Source of the DNA: an uncultured Parabacteroides sp.
Lineage (GTDB): Bacteria; Bacteroidota; Bacteroidia; Bacteroidales; Tannerellaceae
Direction of reading: 5' to 3'
Length of the DNA: 56,123 nt
NCBI GenBank assembly: GCA_949289155.1
Contig: CASEMX010000025.1
Span: 1 to 56,123, forward strand
Positions 1-9,114 of this stretch are shown piece after piece; the stretch's first letter is position 1; each line of letters opens with the position of its first letter. The translations under genes and the position numbers were made by a program. Below the pieces are notes generated by a model that had not been told where the DNA came from, did no database searches, and saw only the letters and a program-made list of their open reading frames with translations.

Positions 1-1
1 T

Positions 2-3000
2 CTGACAGCGGCAAGTCTGTTATTGGGCTTGTCTGCGGCAATGGCTCAGAACACGAAAGTTACCGGCCATGTCGTTGATGAAAACGGCGACCCGGTAATT
101 GGTGCTACGGTCCTCGTGAAAGGAACGACAATCGGTACGGTTACCGATTTTGACGGTAACTTTACGCTCGATGTTCCCGATGAACACAAGCATTTGCAGA
201 TTTCCTACGTAGGTATGGAAACCCGCGAAGTACGCGTTGCTTCCAATATTAATGTCACATTGGAATCGGATTCTCAGGCGTTGGACGAAGTCATGGTTGT
301 CGCTTACGGTACGGCGAAGAAATCTTCGTTTACCGGTTCGGCTTCAAACATCAGCAATGAAAAATTGGAACTCCGTCCTATCACAAACGTTTCAAAAGGT
401 TTGGAAGGCCAGACTACCGGTTTGTTAACCACTTCCGGTTCAGGACAGCCGGGTGAATCTTCGAAGATTGTCATCCGTGGTTACGGTTCAATCAATGCTT
501 CTCAGGACCCGTTGTATGTAGTAGATGGTATTCCTTACGATGGTGATTTGTCATCCATCAACCCTTCGGATATCGAATCGATGACCGTCTTGAAAGATGC
601 TTCTGCCGGAGCATTGTATGGTGCGCGTGGTGCGAACGGTGTCGTAATGATTACGACCAAGCAGGGTAAAGAGGGTAAGACTTCCGTCACTTGGCGTTCG
701 ACAGTAGGTTGGTCTTCAAGAGCATTGCCGGAATATGACATGGTGGACCAGAAGGATTTCGTTCAGTTGACGTACGAATCGTTGCGTAACGGTTACATAT
801 ATAATAATGGATACAGTTGGGCGGATGCCGAAGCCATGGCACGTGCCAACTTAGGCTCTACATTGGGCGGCGAGTTATACAATCCGTTCAAGAATTATAC
901 TTGGGATAACATGATTGACCCGGCTACCGGCATGGTTCGTCCGGACGCTCAGTCAGCTTGGGACGAAAGATGGATGGACCAGCTGCTGAAGAACAACGCA
1001 TTCCGTCATGAACATCAGTTGAGCGTGAACGGTGGTAACGAAAAGACCAAGTATATGTTCTCTTTGGGTTATTTGAACGAAGACGGTATCTTGGTGACGA
1101 CAGGATTCCAGCGTTACAATGCCCGCGCTAACGTAAACTCGAAGATTACCGATTGGTTTACGGCTTTTGCAAACACTTCTCTTTCTCACTCGGTACAGAA
1201 CTACAGCGATTATGAAGGAGCTTCTACCTCCAACGTATGGTATTCTTCTCAGTTCGCATCTCCGTTGCTCCCAATGTACATCAAGGATGAGAACGGAAAC
1301 AACGTATTGGATGAAAATGGCAATCCGCAATTAGACTATGGCGAGAACGGACGTCCGGGTAGTTATGTTGACTACAACCCATTGGGCGGTTTGTTGGATG
1401 ATAAATCCGATATCAAGAACGACGTTGCCGGCGTACGTACAGGCATCACTTTAGGTTCGGACAATGAGAACTTCGGCGTATTCCAAGGCATCAAGCTGAA
1501 TGTGAACTTCGGTGTAGATTATCGCAGCCAGAACAAGATGTCTTACATGAATATGTATCACGGTAACCAAGCTGCTGCCGGCGGTATGTTGACAAAGAGC
1601 AACTCACGTATGCAGAGTTATACATTCAACCAGTTGTTGACTTGGAACCGTTCGTTTGGTCTGCATAATTTCGACGTGATGGTCGGTCATGAGTTCTATG
1701 CGTACAAATATGAATACTTGGAAGCAGGTAAAACAAACTTGGTGGACGGTATCTTGGAATTGCGTCCGGGTACAACCATGTTCACTGCCGATTCTTATAC
1801 CGACAACTACCGCATCGAATCGTGGATGGGTCGTTTGAACTATAACTTCGATGAGAAATACTACTTCTCGGCTTCTTTGCGTTCAGATGGTTCTTCCCGT
1901 TTCTACAAAGACAACCGTTGGGGTACATTCTGGTCTGTCGGCGGTAACTGGCGTGTATCGAAGGAAGCCTTCATGCAGGATATCGACTGGATTGACAACT
2001 TATCGGTTAAGTTGAGCTACGGTCAGCAGGGTAACGATAACATCTTGAACTCTGACGGTACAAGCAATTACTACTTATGGCAGAGCCTGTATGATTTGGG
2101 CTGGCCGAACCAGAACCAAATCGGTGGTATGGTAAGTTCGTTGGAAAACCGCGAAGTAACATGGGAAAAGAACGGTAACATGAACGTCGGTATCGAAGCT
2201 ACTTTGCTGGACAGCCGCATCAGCTTGAACGCTGAATACTATAACAAGAAGACGGTGGATATGTTGCTTTCTTACCCGATGGCTACTTCAACCGGTTTCA
2301 ACGGTTACAATGCCAATGTAGGTAATATGCGCAACAGCGGTTTCGAATTCGAATTGCGTGTGACCCCGATTAAGACCGACGACTTCCAGTGGAATGTGAC
2401 TTGGATGGGATCTACGGTAAACAACAAGGTATTGAAGCTGACCGGCGAATCGGATGAAATCATCAGCGGTATCTTCAGTATCAAGGAAGGCATGCCGTTG
2501 AATACGTTCTATATGTCTAAGACGGCTGGCGTTGACCCGGCAACCGGTGCACAGTTGTATTGGGTTTACGATACGGACGAGAACGGCAACATGATCAACG
2601 AACGTATCAGCAGCGATTACACGAAGGCGGCCAACAGCAAGTATTACATGGGAAGCCGTATTCCGGACCTGTATGGTAGCTTGAGCACAGACCTCTCTTG
2701 GAAAGGCTTCGACTTGGCTATCTTGACAACCTACTCTATCGGCGGTAAGATTTACGATGGTCTGTATCAAGCCTCCATGGAGAATATGTATTACAACAAT
2801 GCTTGGAACTCGCACGCATTGCGTCGTTGGCAGAAGCCGGGTGATATCACGGACGTTCCGCGTATCGAGGTAGCCAGCTCAAATGCTACGACAGACCGTT
2901 TCTTGATTAATGCTTCTTACTTTACCATCAAGAATATTACATTAGGCTACACCTTGCCGAAGTCTTGGATGACAAAAGCCGGCATGAACTCTGTACGCGT

Positions 3001-3136
3001 ATTCGGTTCTGTGGACAACTTGGCTATCTTCAGCCACCTGAAAGGTATGGACCCGCAGTACAACTTCGCAGGACAGACGGATTACAGCTATTCGCCGAAC
3101 AGAACATTCTCATTCGGTGTAGAAGTTAATTTCTAA
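2..3136 (+). CDS. SusC/RagA-family TonB-linked outer membrane transporter, 5' end cut by window
   Basis: TonB-dependent outer membrane barrel that, with its SusD partner, imports oligosaccharides or other large nutrients. The reading frame is open to the window edge and the first visible residues are the hydrophobic end of a signal peptide finishing in SAAMAQ, so the true start lies upstream. After cleavage comes a carboxypeptidase-regulatory-like domain (about visible residues 20-95, with GATVLVKGT and TDFDGNF), then a TonB-box-like stretch ALDEVMVVAYG, then the plug with the SusC signature LYVVDGIPYDGD, then a long barrel ending in an aromatic residue (SFGVEVNF), as outer membrane barrels usually do. 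The visible length of about 1044 residues fits a nearly complete SusC. The susD-like gene follows after 28 nt. The substrate cannot be read from the sequence; no glycoside hydrolase or sulfatase is nearby to suggest one. Confidence 0.95.
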   Translation: MTAASLLLGLSAAMAQNTKVTGHVVDENGDPVIGATVLVKGTTIGTVTDFDGNFTLDVPDEHKHLQISYVGMETREVRVASNINVTLESDSQALDEVMVVAYGTAKKSSFTGSASNISNEKLELRPITNVSKGLEGQTTGLLTTSGSGQPGESSKIVIRGYGSINASQDPLYVVDGIPYDGDLSSINPSDIESMTVLKDASAGALYGARGANGVVMITTKQGKEGKTSVTWRSTVGWSSRALPEYDMVDQKDFVQLTYESLRNGYIYNNGYSWADAEAMARANLGSTLGGELYNPFKNYTWDNMIDPATGMVRPDAQSAWDERWMDQLLKNNAFRHEHQLSVNGGNEKTKYMFSLGYLNEDGILVTTGFQRYNARANVNSKITDWFTAFANTSLSHSVQNYSDYEGASTSNVWYSSQFASPLLPMYIKDENGNNVLDENGNPQLDYGENGRPGSYVDYNPLGGLLDDKSDIKNDVAGVRTGITLGSDNENFGVFQGIKLNVNFGVDYRSQNKMSYMNMYHGNQAAAGGMLTKSNSRMQSYTFNQLLTWNRSFGLHNFDVMVGHEFYAYKYEYLEAGKTNLVDGILELRPGTTMFTADSYTDNYRIESWMGRLNYNFDEKYYFSASLRSDGSSRFYKDNRWGTFWSVGGNWRVSKEAFMQDIDWIDNLSVKLSYGQQGNDNILNSDGTSNYYLWQSLYDLGWPNQNQIGGMVSSLENREVTWEKNGNMNVGIEATLLDSRISLNAEYYNKKTVDMLLSYPMATSTGFNGYNANVGNMRNSGFEFELRVTPIKTDDFQWNVTWMGSTVNNKVLKLTGESDEIISGIFSIKEGMPLNTFYMSKTAGVDPATGAQLYWVYDTDENGNMINERISSDYTKAANSKYYMGSRIPDLYGSLSTDLSWKGFDLAILTTYSIGGKIYDGLYQASMENMYYNNAWNSHALRRWQKPGDITDVPRIEVASSNATTDRFLINASYFTIKNITLGYTLPKSWMTKAGMNSVRVFGSVDNLAIFSHLKGMDPQYNFAGQTDYSYSPNRTFSFGVEVNF

Positions 3137-3164
3137 TTCAATAAAAACAATAGACAGAAAAGAT

Positions 3165-4703
3165 ATGAAAAAGATATTCAAATATGCATGTTTCGGATTG
3201 ATTGGATGCATGACTTTGACCTCTTGCTTGGAAAGCGCGTTGGAGACCTCTCCGACCGACTCTATGTCCGGAACGGGATTGTTGGCAAACGCCAATGCCG
3301 CATTGGTTCCGTTGAATGGCGTTTACCGTTCGATGTATGCTACTTGGTCTCCGCAGGCGAACGAACACCAGAGCTTCGGTATCAGTTCGTATGTGATGAT
3401 GGCGGATGTAATGGGCGAAGACTTCATTCAGGCTGCTCAGGGTAGCGGTTGGTTCTGGTACGACTGCCTGTATATGGTAAAAGACAGATATACTTCTACT
3501 GCATGGCGTTCTTACGATTTGTGGAATGCATACTATACTTGGGTTTCTAATGCCAACTATATTTTGGATGCAGAAGAGACCATGGAAGGCGAAGAGGCTG
3601 ACGTGAATTATGTAATGGGTCAGGCTTACGCTATCCGCGCTTATTCTTACTTCATGCTGGCACAATCGTTCGCCCGTACCTACAAAGGTCACGAGTCTGA
3701 ACCTTGCTGCCCGATTTATACGGAACCGACAGTAGCCGGTACACAAGGTAAGCCGCGCGCTACGGTACAGGAGGTATATGACCAGATATTGGCCGACATC
3801 AACAAAGCGGTAGAATTGCTGAACGGTACGACCCGCCAGCACATCAGCCATATCGACTACGCCGTAGCACAAGGTATCCGTGCGCGTATCGGCTTGGTAA
3901 TGGAAGATTGGAACATGGCAAAAACAGCTGCTAAGGAAGCTATCGCTGCCAGCGGTTGCCAAGTATTGCCGGTTGAGGATTTCATGGGCTTGAACAGTAC
4001 AACAGCTGCCAACGTCATGTGGGGTGCAGCCATCAACACTGACCAGTCCGGTATGTATGCCAGCTTCTTCTCGCACATGGACCAAGATGGAACCGGTTAT
4101 GCAAATGGTGGCGCATACAAGGAAATCAACAAAGTCCTGTACGACGGAATGGCGCAGAACGATACGCGCCGTGCTTGGTGGGACCCGACAGACCCGCGTA
4201 ACGAGGACTTGGGTTATATGCAGACTAAATTCCGTTTTGCCGATACGCAGACTTGGACAGGCGATTATATCTGGATGCGTGTAGAGGAAATGTACCTGAC
4301 GGCTGCTGAAGCTGAATGCCGTTTGGGTGAAGAGGCTGCCGCTAAGGAGGATTTGGCTGCCGTAATGAGCCAGCGCGTTGAGGGCTACACTTGTACGAAG
4401 ACCGGTACGGCTCTGGGCAAACTGACCAGCGATGTGACGGGTTCGTTATTGGAAGAAATCATCACGCAGCGTCGTATCGAACTCTGGGGCGAATTCGGAC
4501 GTATCTATGATATCCGCCGTTTGAAACAGGGCTTCGTTCGTACTTCTGAAATGGGCTGGCCTTTGGATGCGCAGTTGACGAACCGTCCGTCTGACGACCC
4601 GGAAAGCTACATGTGGGTATTGACGATTCCGCAGACTGAGTTCGACGGAAATGCAAGTCTGAATTTGGCAACCGACCAGAATCCGGTTGGAGATACAAAA
4701 TAA
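3165..4703 (+). CDS. SusD/RagB-family surface substrate-binding lipoprotein
   Basis: Outer-membrane lipoprotein that forms the lid over the preceding SusC barrel and binds the substrate. A lipoprotein signal is clear: a short basic start, a hydrophobic core, then the lipobox LTSC with Cys21 as the lipidated residue. The 512-residue length and the helical, TPR-like composition fit the RagB/SusD family, for example the segment around RAYSYFMLAQSFART and the C-terminal part with RRIELWGEFGRIYDIRRLK. It lies 28 nt behind the susC-like gene and 20 nt ahead of a second lipoprotein, so the three are almost certainly one operon. A SusC/SusD pair is known to act as one unit. The ligand is unknown. Confidence 0.95.
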   Translation: MKKIFKYACFGLIGCMTLTSCLESALETSPTDSMSGTGLLANANAALVPLNGVYRSMYATWSPQANEHQSFGISSYVMMADVMGEDFIQAAQGSGWFWYDCLYMVKDRYTSTAWRSYDLWNAYYTWVSNANYILDAEETMEGEEADVNYVMGQAYAIRAYSYFMLAQSFARTYKGHESEPCCPIYTEPTVAGTQGKPRATVQEVYDQILADINKAVELLNGTTRQHISHIDYAVAQGIRARIGLVMEDWNMAKTAAKEAIAASGCQVLPVEDFMGLNSTTAANVMWGAAINTDQSGMYASFFSHMDQDGTGYANGGAYKEINKVLYDGMAQNDTRRAWWDPTDPRNEDLGYMQTKFRFADTQTWTGDYIWMRVEEMYLTAAEAECRLGEEAAAKEDLAAVMSQRVEGYTCTKTGTALGKLTSDVTGSLLEEIITQRRIELWGEFGRIYDIRRLKQGFVRTSEMGWPLDAQLTNRPSDDPESYMWVLTIPQTEFDGNASLNLATDQNPVGDTK

Positions 4704-4723
4704 TCTAATAAAAATAGTAAGCG

Positions 4724-5494
4724 ATGAAAGTAAAAGGATATATATTCGGATTAGGTATCGCAATGATGACACTGTTTGCATCGTGCGAAACCGAAAATGA
4801 AAAGGTAATGTTTGAGGAAGCTAACATGGGCGTAGCTTTTGAATTCGCCGCTCAGGATGTTACTTTCCCGGCAAACGGTTATGAAGGATTCGATGTGGAA
4901 ATCGTCCGTGCACAGACTGCAGAGGCTGCAACGGTTCCGTTGGTGGCAACGATGGCAGACGGCTCTGCAGTTCCGGCTGAAATCCAAGTTCCGTCTGAAG
5001 TCTCTTTCGAGGCTGGCGAAGGCCGCAAGACGTTCCACATTACGGTTGGCGACATCGAGTCGGGCAAGGATTATGATTTGAACATCACCGTCGATGAAGC
5101 ATACGCTTCTTCTTTTGAAGATGCCGTTACGACGAAGACCATCACGATTTACCGCGACTATACTTACAGTCCTATCGGTACGGGTCATGTAGTTTCTGCA
5201 TTTGCTGGCGGTGAAGGTGATTGCGAATTCGAGAAAGCCGATAACATCACTTGGTATAAGGCTATCGCTCCGTACGAAGAGGGCTACGATTTGGTATTCC
5301 AAGTTCAGGCAGACGGCAAGACGGTAGTCGTTACCAGCCAAGCTGTAATCAGCGAATATGGCGATTACGGCGAAGTATCGGTTGCCGGACAGGGCGAATT
5401 GGTTGACGGTGTCATCACAGTCAGCTTAGAGTTCACCGTAAGCGCAGGTAGCTTCGGCGCATTCGAAGAGGTATTTACATTGCCGGCGGAATAA
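4724..5494 (+). CDS. SusE/F-position accessory surface lipoprotein of unknown ligand
   Basis: A 256-residue lipoprotein; the signal ends in the lipobox LFASC with Cys21. The mature part is beta-rich. The first half (about residues 30-135) has the alternating pattern and the FEAGEGRKTFHITV segment of a Calx-beta or Ig-like sandwich, and the second half looks like a separate beta domain. It is the third gene of the SusC/SusD unit, 20 nt after susD, and is followed directly by a terminator. By position it corresponds to SusE/SusF-type surface proteins that help capture the substrate, but no sequence match to those families was established. The function is inferred from context only. Confidence 0.75.
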   Translation: MKVKGYIFGLGIAMMTLFASCETENEKVMFEEANMGVAFEFAAQDVTFPANGYEGFDVEIVRAQTAEAATVPLVATMADGSAVPAEIQVPSEVSFEAGEGRKTFHITVGDIESGKDYDLNITVDEAYASSFEDAVTTKTITIYRDYTYSPIGTGHVVSAFAGGEGDCEFEKADNITWYKAIAPYEEGYDLVFQVQADGKTVVVTSQAVISEYGDYGEVSVAGQGELVDGVITVSLEFTVSAGSFGAFEEVFTLPAE

Positions 5495-5523
5495 GCTAAG
5501 GGGAAAGATTCCCATATAGCAAT

Positions 5524-5578
5524 AAGGTGCGTAAAACGCAGGAAGGGCATTATTCCTGCTTTACGCACCTTTCTTTTT
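5524..5578 (+). terminator. Intrinsic terminator of the SusC/SusD operon
   Basis: A long inverted repeat begins 30 nt after the lipoprotein stop codon. The arm AAGGTGCGTAAA (5524-5535) pairs exactly with TTTACGCACCTT (5560-5571), and an inner CAGGA/TCCTG pair extends the stem. A run of T residues interrupted by one C follows to 5578. Layout and position fit a rho-independent terminator. Confidence 0.85.
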
Positions 5579-6091
5579 ACTGCGCGACGCAGAAGCTGTG
5601 CCTGCCCGAAAGGAGTGTTTTTGCGTGACGCAGAAGCGATGCTGCCGAAAAATGACTCTTTCTGCGCGGCGCGGAACGAGTCATTTTGAAAAATCAGCCT
5701 CTCCGCGTCGCACGGAACCTTAATTTTTGCCCAATTTTGCCCTTCTGCGTGACGCAGAAGCTCTGTCGCGCCAAAAGAAGTGCTACTGCGTGACGCAAAA
5801 CCTATGATTTTGGAAAAGGAACGCTACTGCGTCGCGCAGAAGGCCGAATTTTGCCCATTTTTGGGCTTCCGCGTGACGCAGAAGGACTGTTTTTTGAAAA
5901 TGACCTCTTCTGCGTGACGCAGTAAGGCGGTTTTTGTCCGACTTTGAGCTTCTGCGTCGCGCAGAAGGGCAATTTTTGCCAAAATCAGGGCTTCTGCGTG
6001 ACGCGGAAGGAGAGTTTTTCCAAAGTCAGAGGTTTTGCGTCACGCAGTAGCATTTCTTTTTGCGCAACAGAGGTTCCGCGTCGCGCAGAAG
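5577..6091. repeat. Array of 13 palindromic units, period about 41-42 bp
   Basis: Thirteen degenerate copies of a palindrome, best form CTTCTGCGTGACGCAGAAG (for example at 5742-5760), start near 5577, 5618, 5657, 5698, 5742, 5783, 5824, 5866, 5907, 5949, 5991, 6032 and 6073. Steps are 41 or 42 bp except one of 39 and one of 44. Each unit is an 8-bp stem round a 3-nt centre (TGA, TCG or TCA); several mismatches are paired so that the stem is partly kept. The spacers of about 22 bp are related to each other (AATTTTTGCC, GAAAATGAC and similar), so this is not a CRISPR array. It fills the gap between two convergent genes and lies between their terminators. No coding frame runs through it. Confidence 0.9.
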
Positions 6092-6101
6092 AATTGCCCA
6101 T

Positions 6102-6149
6102 AAAAAAGAGGGCGTACCGGAATAGTCTCCTATTCTGATACGCCCCCTT
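6102..6149 (-). terminator. Intrinsic terminator downstream of mazG
   Basis: On the minus strand a hairpin with arms around GGGCGTATCAGAATAG and CTATTCCGGTACGCCC is followed by TCTTTTTTA. It begins about 20 nt after the mazG stop codon and ends the minus-strand rluA-dsbD-mazG unit. Confidence 0.8.
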
Positions 6150-6169
6150 CTGAAAAATAACCGGCTTCG

Positions 6170-6970
6170 TCAATGAGCGGATTCGCGCTCCATCGCTTTC
6201 GCCTCGTTCCAAATCTCATCCATCTCTGCCAAAGTCATATCTTTGAGGGAACGCCCCTGCTGGATGGTTTTCGACTCCAAATAATTGAACCGGCGGATAA
6301 ACTTCTGGTTGGTACGCTCCAACGCATTGTCCGGGTTAATCTTGTAGAGACGGGCAGCATTGATAAGACTGAAGAAGAGGTCGCCGAACTCCGCCTCCAT
6401 CTTGTCGGCATCCATCCGGCCGATTTCCATTTTCAGCTCATTGAACTCCTCGTTCACCTTATCCCAGACCTGTTCGCGCTCTTCCCAGTCGAAACCGACG
6501 TTGCGCACCTTGTCTTGGATACGATACGCCTTGACCAGCGACGGAAGCGAAGCAGGAACACCTGCCAGCACCGTCTTGTTTCCTCCCTTTTCCTTGAGTT
6601 TGAGCTGTTCCCAGTTCTGTTCCACCTTACCGGCAGTATCGGCCTCCACATTGCCGAACACATGCGGATGGCGATAAATCAGCTTCTCGCAAAGCGCATC
6701 ACAGACATCCTTGATATCGAACGCTCCTTTCTCATCGCCAATCTTCGCATAAAAGACGATATGCAGCAACAGGTCGCCCAATTCCTTTTTGATGTCCGTA
6801 TCATCCTCGCGCATCAACGCCTCACTCAGTTCATAAGTCTCTTCAATCGTATTCGTGCGGAGCGACTCGTTGGTCTGCTTCCGGTCCCACGGGCATTTCA
6901 CCCGCAGTTCATCCAAAATATCCAATAACCGGCCGAAAGCCTCAGTTTGTTCTTTTCGAGTATGAATCAT
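6170..6970 (-). CDS. mazG: Nucleoside triphosphate pyrophosphohydrolase MazG
   Basis: Cytosolic house-cleaning enzyme that hydrolyses (d)NTPs to NMP and pyrophosphate. The 266-residue protein shows the two-domain MazG layout. The N-terminal domain has the metal-binding pairs E44xxE47 and E63xxD66 (EETYEL and KKELGDLL), preceded by the typical CPWDRKQTNESL. The C-terminal domain repeats the pattern with EEFNEL and EAEFGDLFFSL. Length and motifs match full-length bacterial MazG. The start MIHTRKEQ is the only sensible one. It is the last gene of a minus-strand group after the DsbD-like gene, with an 84-nt gap that holds an AATTCGTAATTC inverted repeat, and it is followed by an intrinsic terminator. 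Confidence 0.95.
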   Translation of the reverse strand: MIHTRKEQTEAFGRLLDILDELRVKCPWDRKQTNESLRTNTIEETYELSEALMREDDTDIKKELGDLLLHIVFYAKIGDEKGAFDIKDVCDALCEKLIYRHPHVFGNVEADTAGKVEQNWEQLKLKEKGGNKTVLAGVPASLPSLVKAYRIQDKVRNVGFDWEEREQVWDKVNEEFNELKMEIGRMDADKMEAEFGDLFFSLINAARLYKINPDNALERTNQKFIRRFNYLESKTIQQGRSLKDMTLAEMDEIWNEAKAMERESAH

Positions 6971-6971
6971 G

Positions 6972-7052
6972 TGTAAACGAATTTCGAATTTCGAATTATG
7001 AATTACGAATTACAAGAAAATATAAACTCGTAATTCGTAATTCATAATTCGT
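6972..7052. repeat. AATTACGAATT-type inverted repeat between dsbD and mazG
   Basis: The gap consists almost wholly of GAATTACGAATTATGAATT-like units on one side and their reverse complement on the other, able to form an AT-rich hairpin with a short loop around 7010-7025. The same family occurs at 27756-27846 (rnfA-galE gap) and 45332-45395 (ilvC-ung gap). Confidence 0.8.
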
Positions 7053-7054
7053 AA

Positions 7055-9100
7055 TTATTTAAACTCCTTCAATCCTCTTTCCAAGAATTGAATATACTTA
7101 TCTACATCCTCATCAAACGCATAGGAGGGAGCGAGCGGCTTGCCTTCGTTATCCAGCAGGATATAGAAAGGCTGGGCATTGGCTCCGAACTTGCTTCGCT
7201 GCAGGTAACTCCATTTATCGCCGATAGTGCGGAGCGTACGGGTCTTCCCGTTCTCCTGAATCTGGATAGGTTCGGGGAGTTTGGTCTTGTCATCGACCAT
7301 CAGCGTAATCAGGACATAATCATTTTCCAAGATATCTTTCACGCGGGAATCTGTCCAGACGGAAGCTTCCATCTTTCGGCAGTTCACGCATCCGTATCCG
7401 GAGAAATCAATCATCACCGGTTTGTTATGCTGCTTGGCATACGCCATTCCGGCTTCATAGTCGTCGAATGCCGCATGTACCTCATCGTCATACAGGCTGA
7501 AGTCCTGCGTATATAACGGCGGAGCAAATGCGCTAATCGATTTGAGCGGTGCGCCCCAAAGTCCCGGAACCATATAAACAGCAAAGGCAAACGAGATAAT
7601 CGCCATAAACAGACGCGGCACGGAAACGTACTTCAGGTCGCTATCATGGCTGAACTTGAGTTTGCCCAACAGATAGAATCCCAAAAGGGCGAAGATGACA
7701 ATCCACAATACGAGGAAGGTCTCACGGTCCAACAAACGCCAGCCGTAAGCCAAATCAGCTACGGAAAGGAACTTCAACGCCAATGCCAATTCCAAGAAGC
7801 CCAGTACCACCTTCACCGAGTTCAACCAACCGCCCGATTTCGGCATACTTTGCAACAGGTTCGGGAAGATGGCAAAAAGACTGAACGGAATGGATAATGC
7901 CAATGCGAAACCGAACATTCCGACCGCCGGACCGATAGCCGCACCCATCGTAGCTGCCTGAACCAACAATGTCCCGATAATCGGACCGGTGCAAGAGAAG
8001 GATACCAGCACCAGCGTGAACGACATAAAGAAGATACTGATGATTCCCGTGGTCGAATCCGCCTTGCTATCCAACTTGTTGGTCCATGATGCCGGCAATA
8101 CCAATTCGAATGCGCCGAAGAAGGAGACGGCAAACAGCACCAATAACAGGAAGAAGATGATATTGAAGATGGCATTCGTCGAGAGGTCGTTCAAGGCACT
8201 CGCTCCGAAGATGCCGGTAATCAGCAATCCCAATACCAAATAGATGACAATAATCGAAATACCATACATGATGGCATCACGAATCGCCTTCTTCCGGTCT
8301 TTGGTCCGTTTGAGGAAGAAGCTGACCGTCATCGGAATCATCGGCCAGACGCAAGGTGTCAAGAGAGCAATGAGCCCTCCGGCAAATCCGGCGAAGAAGA
8401 TAAACAACCAGCTGGTATCCGTAGCGGAGATAGTCTCATCCCCGAAGGCTTTCAACTCATCGATGACCGGCATCCATAGGTCTTCCGACTGATAGACTTG
8501 CGGTTCCTCTTCCGGGACATATTCCGGCGTAGCAGATGTCGAAGCCTCTACTTCGGCAGGTTCTTCCGGCGTTACGGTATCCTGCGGCTCGGCTTTTGGC
8601 TCCTCCCCTTTTGAAGAGAGTGCCGCCAAGGTCTTCTCTACATCGATATCCTTCTTGCTGAACGAAAACTCCTCTTGGTCGGGAGGAAGGCAGTTCTCGT
8701 CATTGCAAGCCATGTATTCCACATAACCCTCCGCTTGGAACTTTTGCGGGTCGGTCACCTCTATCTTCTGTCGGAACGTCACTTCGCCGGCAAACCAGCG
8801 CAATTCCATCTGGAACTGCTCATCGAATACCTTGGTCGCCTCTTTGGATGCCACCGGAGTACCGACCGCCTTGGCTCCTGTCAGATTCTCGAACGAGAAA
8901 GAGGTGGATATAGGTCCGCCCTCCGGCAGGTTCATATCATATAAGTGCCAGCCGGCATCGAGCGTCGCAGAGAATACCAACGTCTTCTCGGCCGTACCCG
9001 AATCTTCCAACTGGATTTTCCATTTCACCGGCGTCAATATCTGCGCCTGTACAGCCAATGCCATGAATGTGAGCATCAGCAGGGATACGAATCTCTTCAT
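7055..9100 (-). CDS. DsbD-type transmembrane thiol:disulfide interchange protein
   Basis: Carries reducing power from cytoplasmic thioredoxin across the inner membrane to periplasmic thiol proteins. The layout is complete. There is a signal peptide (start MKRFVSLLML, ending near VQAQ). A periplasmic alpha-like domain has a Cys pair in ACNDENC. A multi-helix membrane core has the two DsbD cysteines in LLTPCVWPM and SFSCTGPII. The C-terminal thioredoxin-like domain has GYGCVNC, about Cys571 and Cys574. An acidic, Glu/Pro-rich linker separates the first domain from the core. I chose the ATG at 9100 rather than the upstream codon at 9121 because the signal peptide then starts cleanly and a purine-rich stretch (AAAGAAAGACAG) precedes it. 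The upstream pseudouridine synthase gene ends 14 nt before it. Confidence 0.93.
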   Translation of the reverse strand: MKRFVSLLMLTFMALAVQAQILTPVKWKIQLEDSGTAEKTLVFSATLDAGWHLYDMNLPEGGPISTSFSFENLTGAKAVGTPVASKEATKVFDEQFQMELRWFAGEVTFRQKIEVTDPQKFQAEGYVEYMACNDENCLPPDQEEFSFSKKDIDVEKTLAALSSKGEEPKAEPQDTVTPEEPAEVEASTSATPEYVPEEEPQVYQSEDLWMPVIDELKAFGDETISATDTSWLFIFFAGFAGGLIALLTPCVWPMIPMTVSFFLKRTKDRKKAIRDAIMYGISIIVIYLVLGLLITGIFGASALNDLSTNAIFNIIFFLLLVLFAVSFFGAFELVLPASWTNKLDSKADSTTGIISIFFMSFTLVLVSFSCTGPIIGTLLVQAATMGAAIGPAVGMFGFALALSIPFSLFAIFPNLLQSMPKSGGWLNSVKVVLGFLELALALKFLSVADLAYGWRLLDRETFLVLWIVIFALLGFYLLGKLKFSHDSDLKYVSVPRLFMAIISFAFAVYMVPGLWGAPLKSISAFAPPLYTQDFSLYDDEVHAAFDDYEAGMAYAKQHNKPVMIDFSGYGCVNCRKMEASVWTDSRVKDILENDYVLITLMVDDKTKLPEPIQIQENGKTRTLRTIGDKWSYLQRSKFGANAQPFYILLDNEGKPLAPSYAFDEDVDKYIQFLERGLKEFK

Positions 9101-9114
9101 CTGTCTTTCTTTAT

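Noticed and set aside
5577-6091. CRISPR array
   Set aside because: The repeats are only about 19 bp and degenerate, the spacers of about 22 bp resemble each other, and no cas gene is near.
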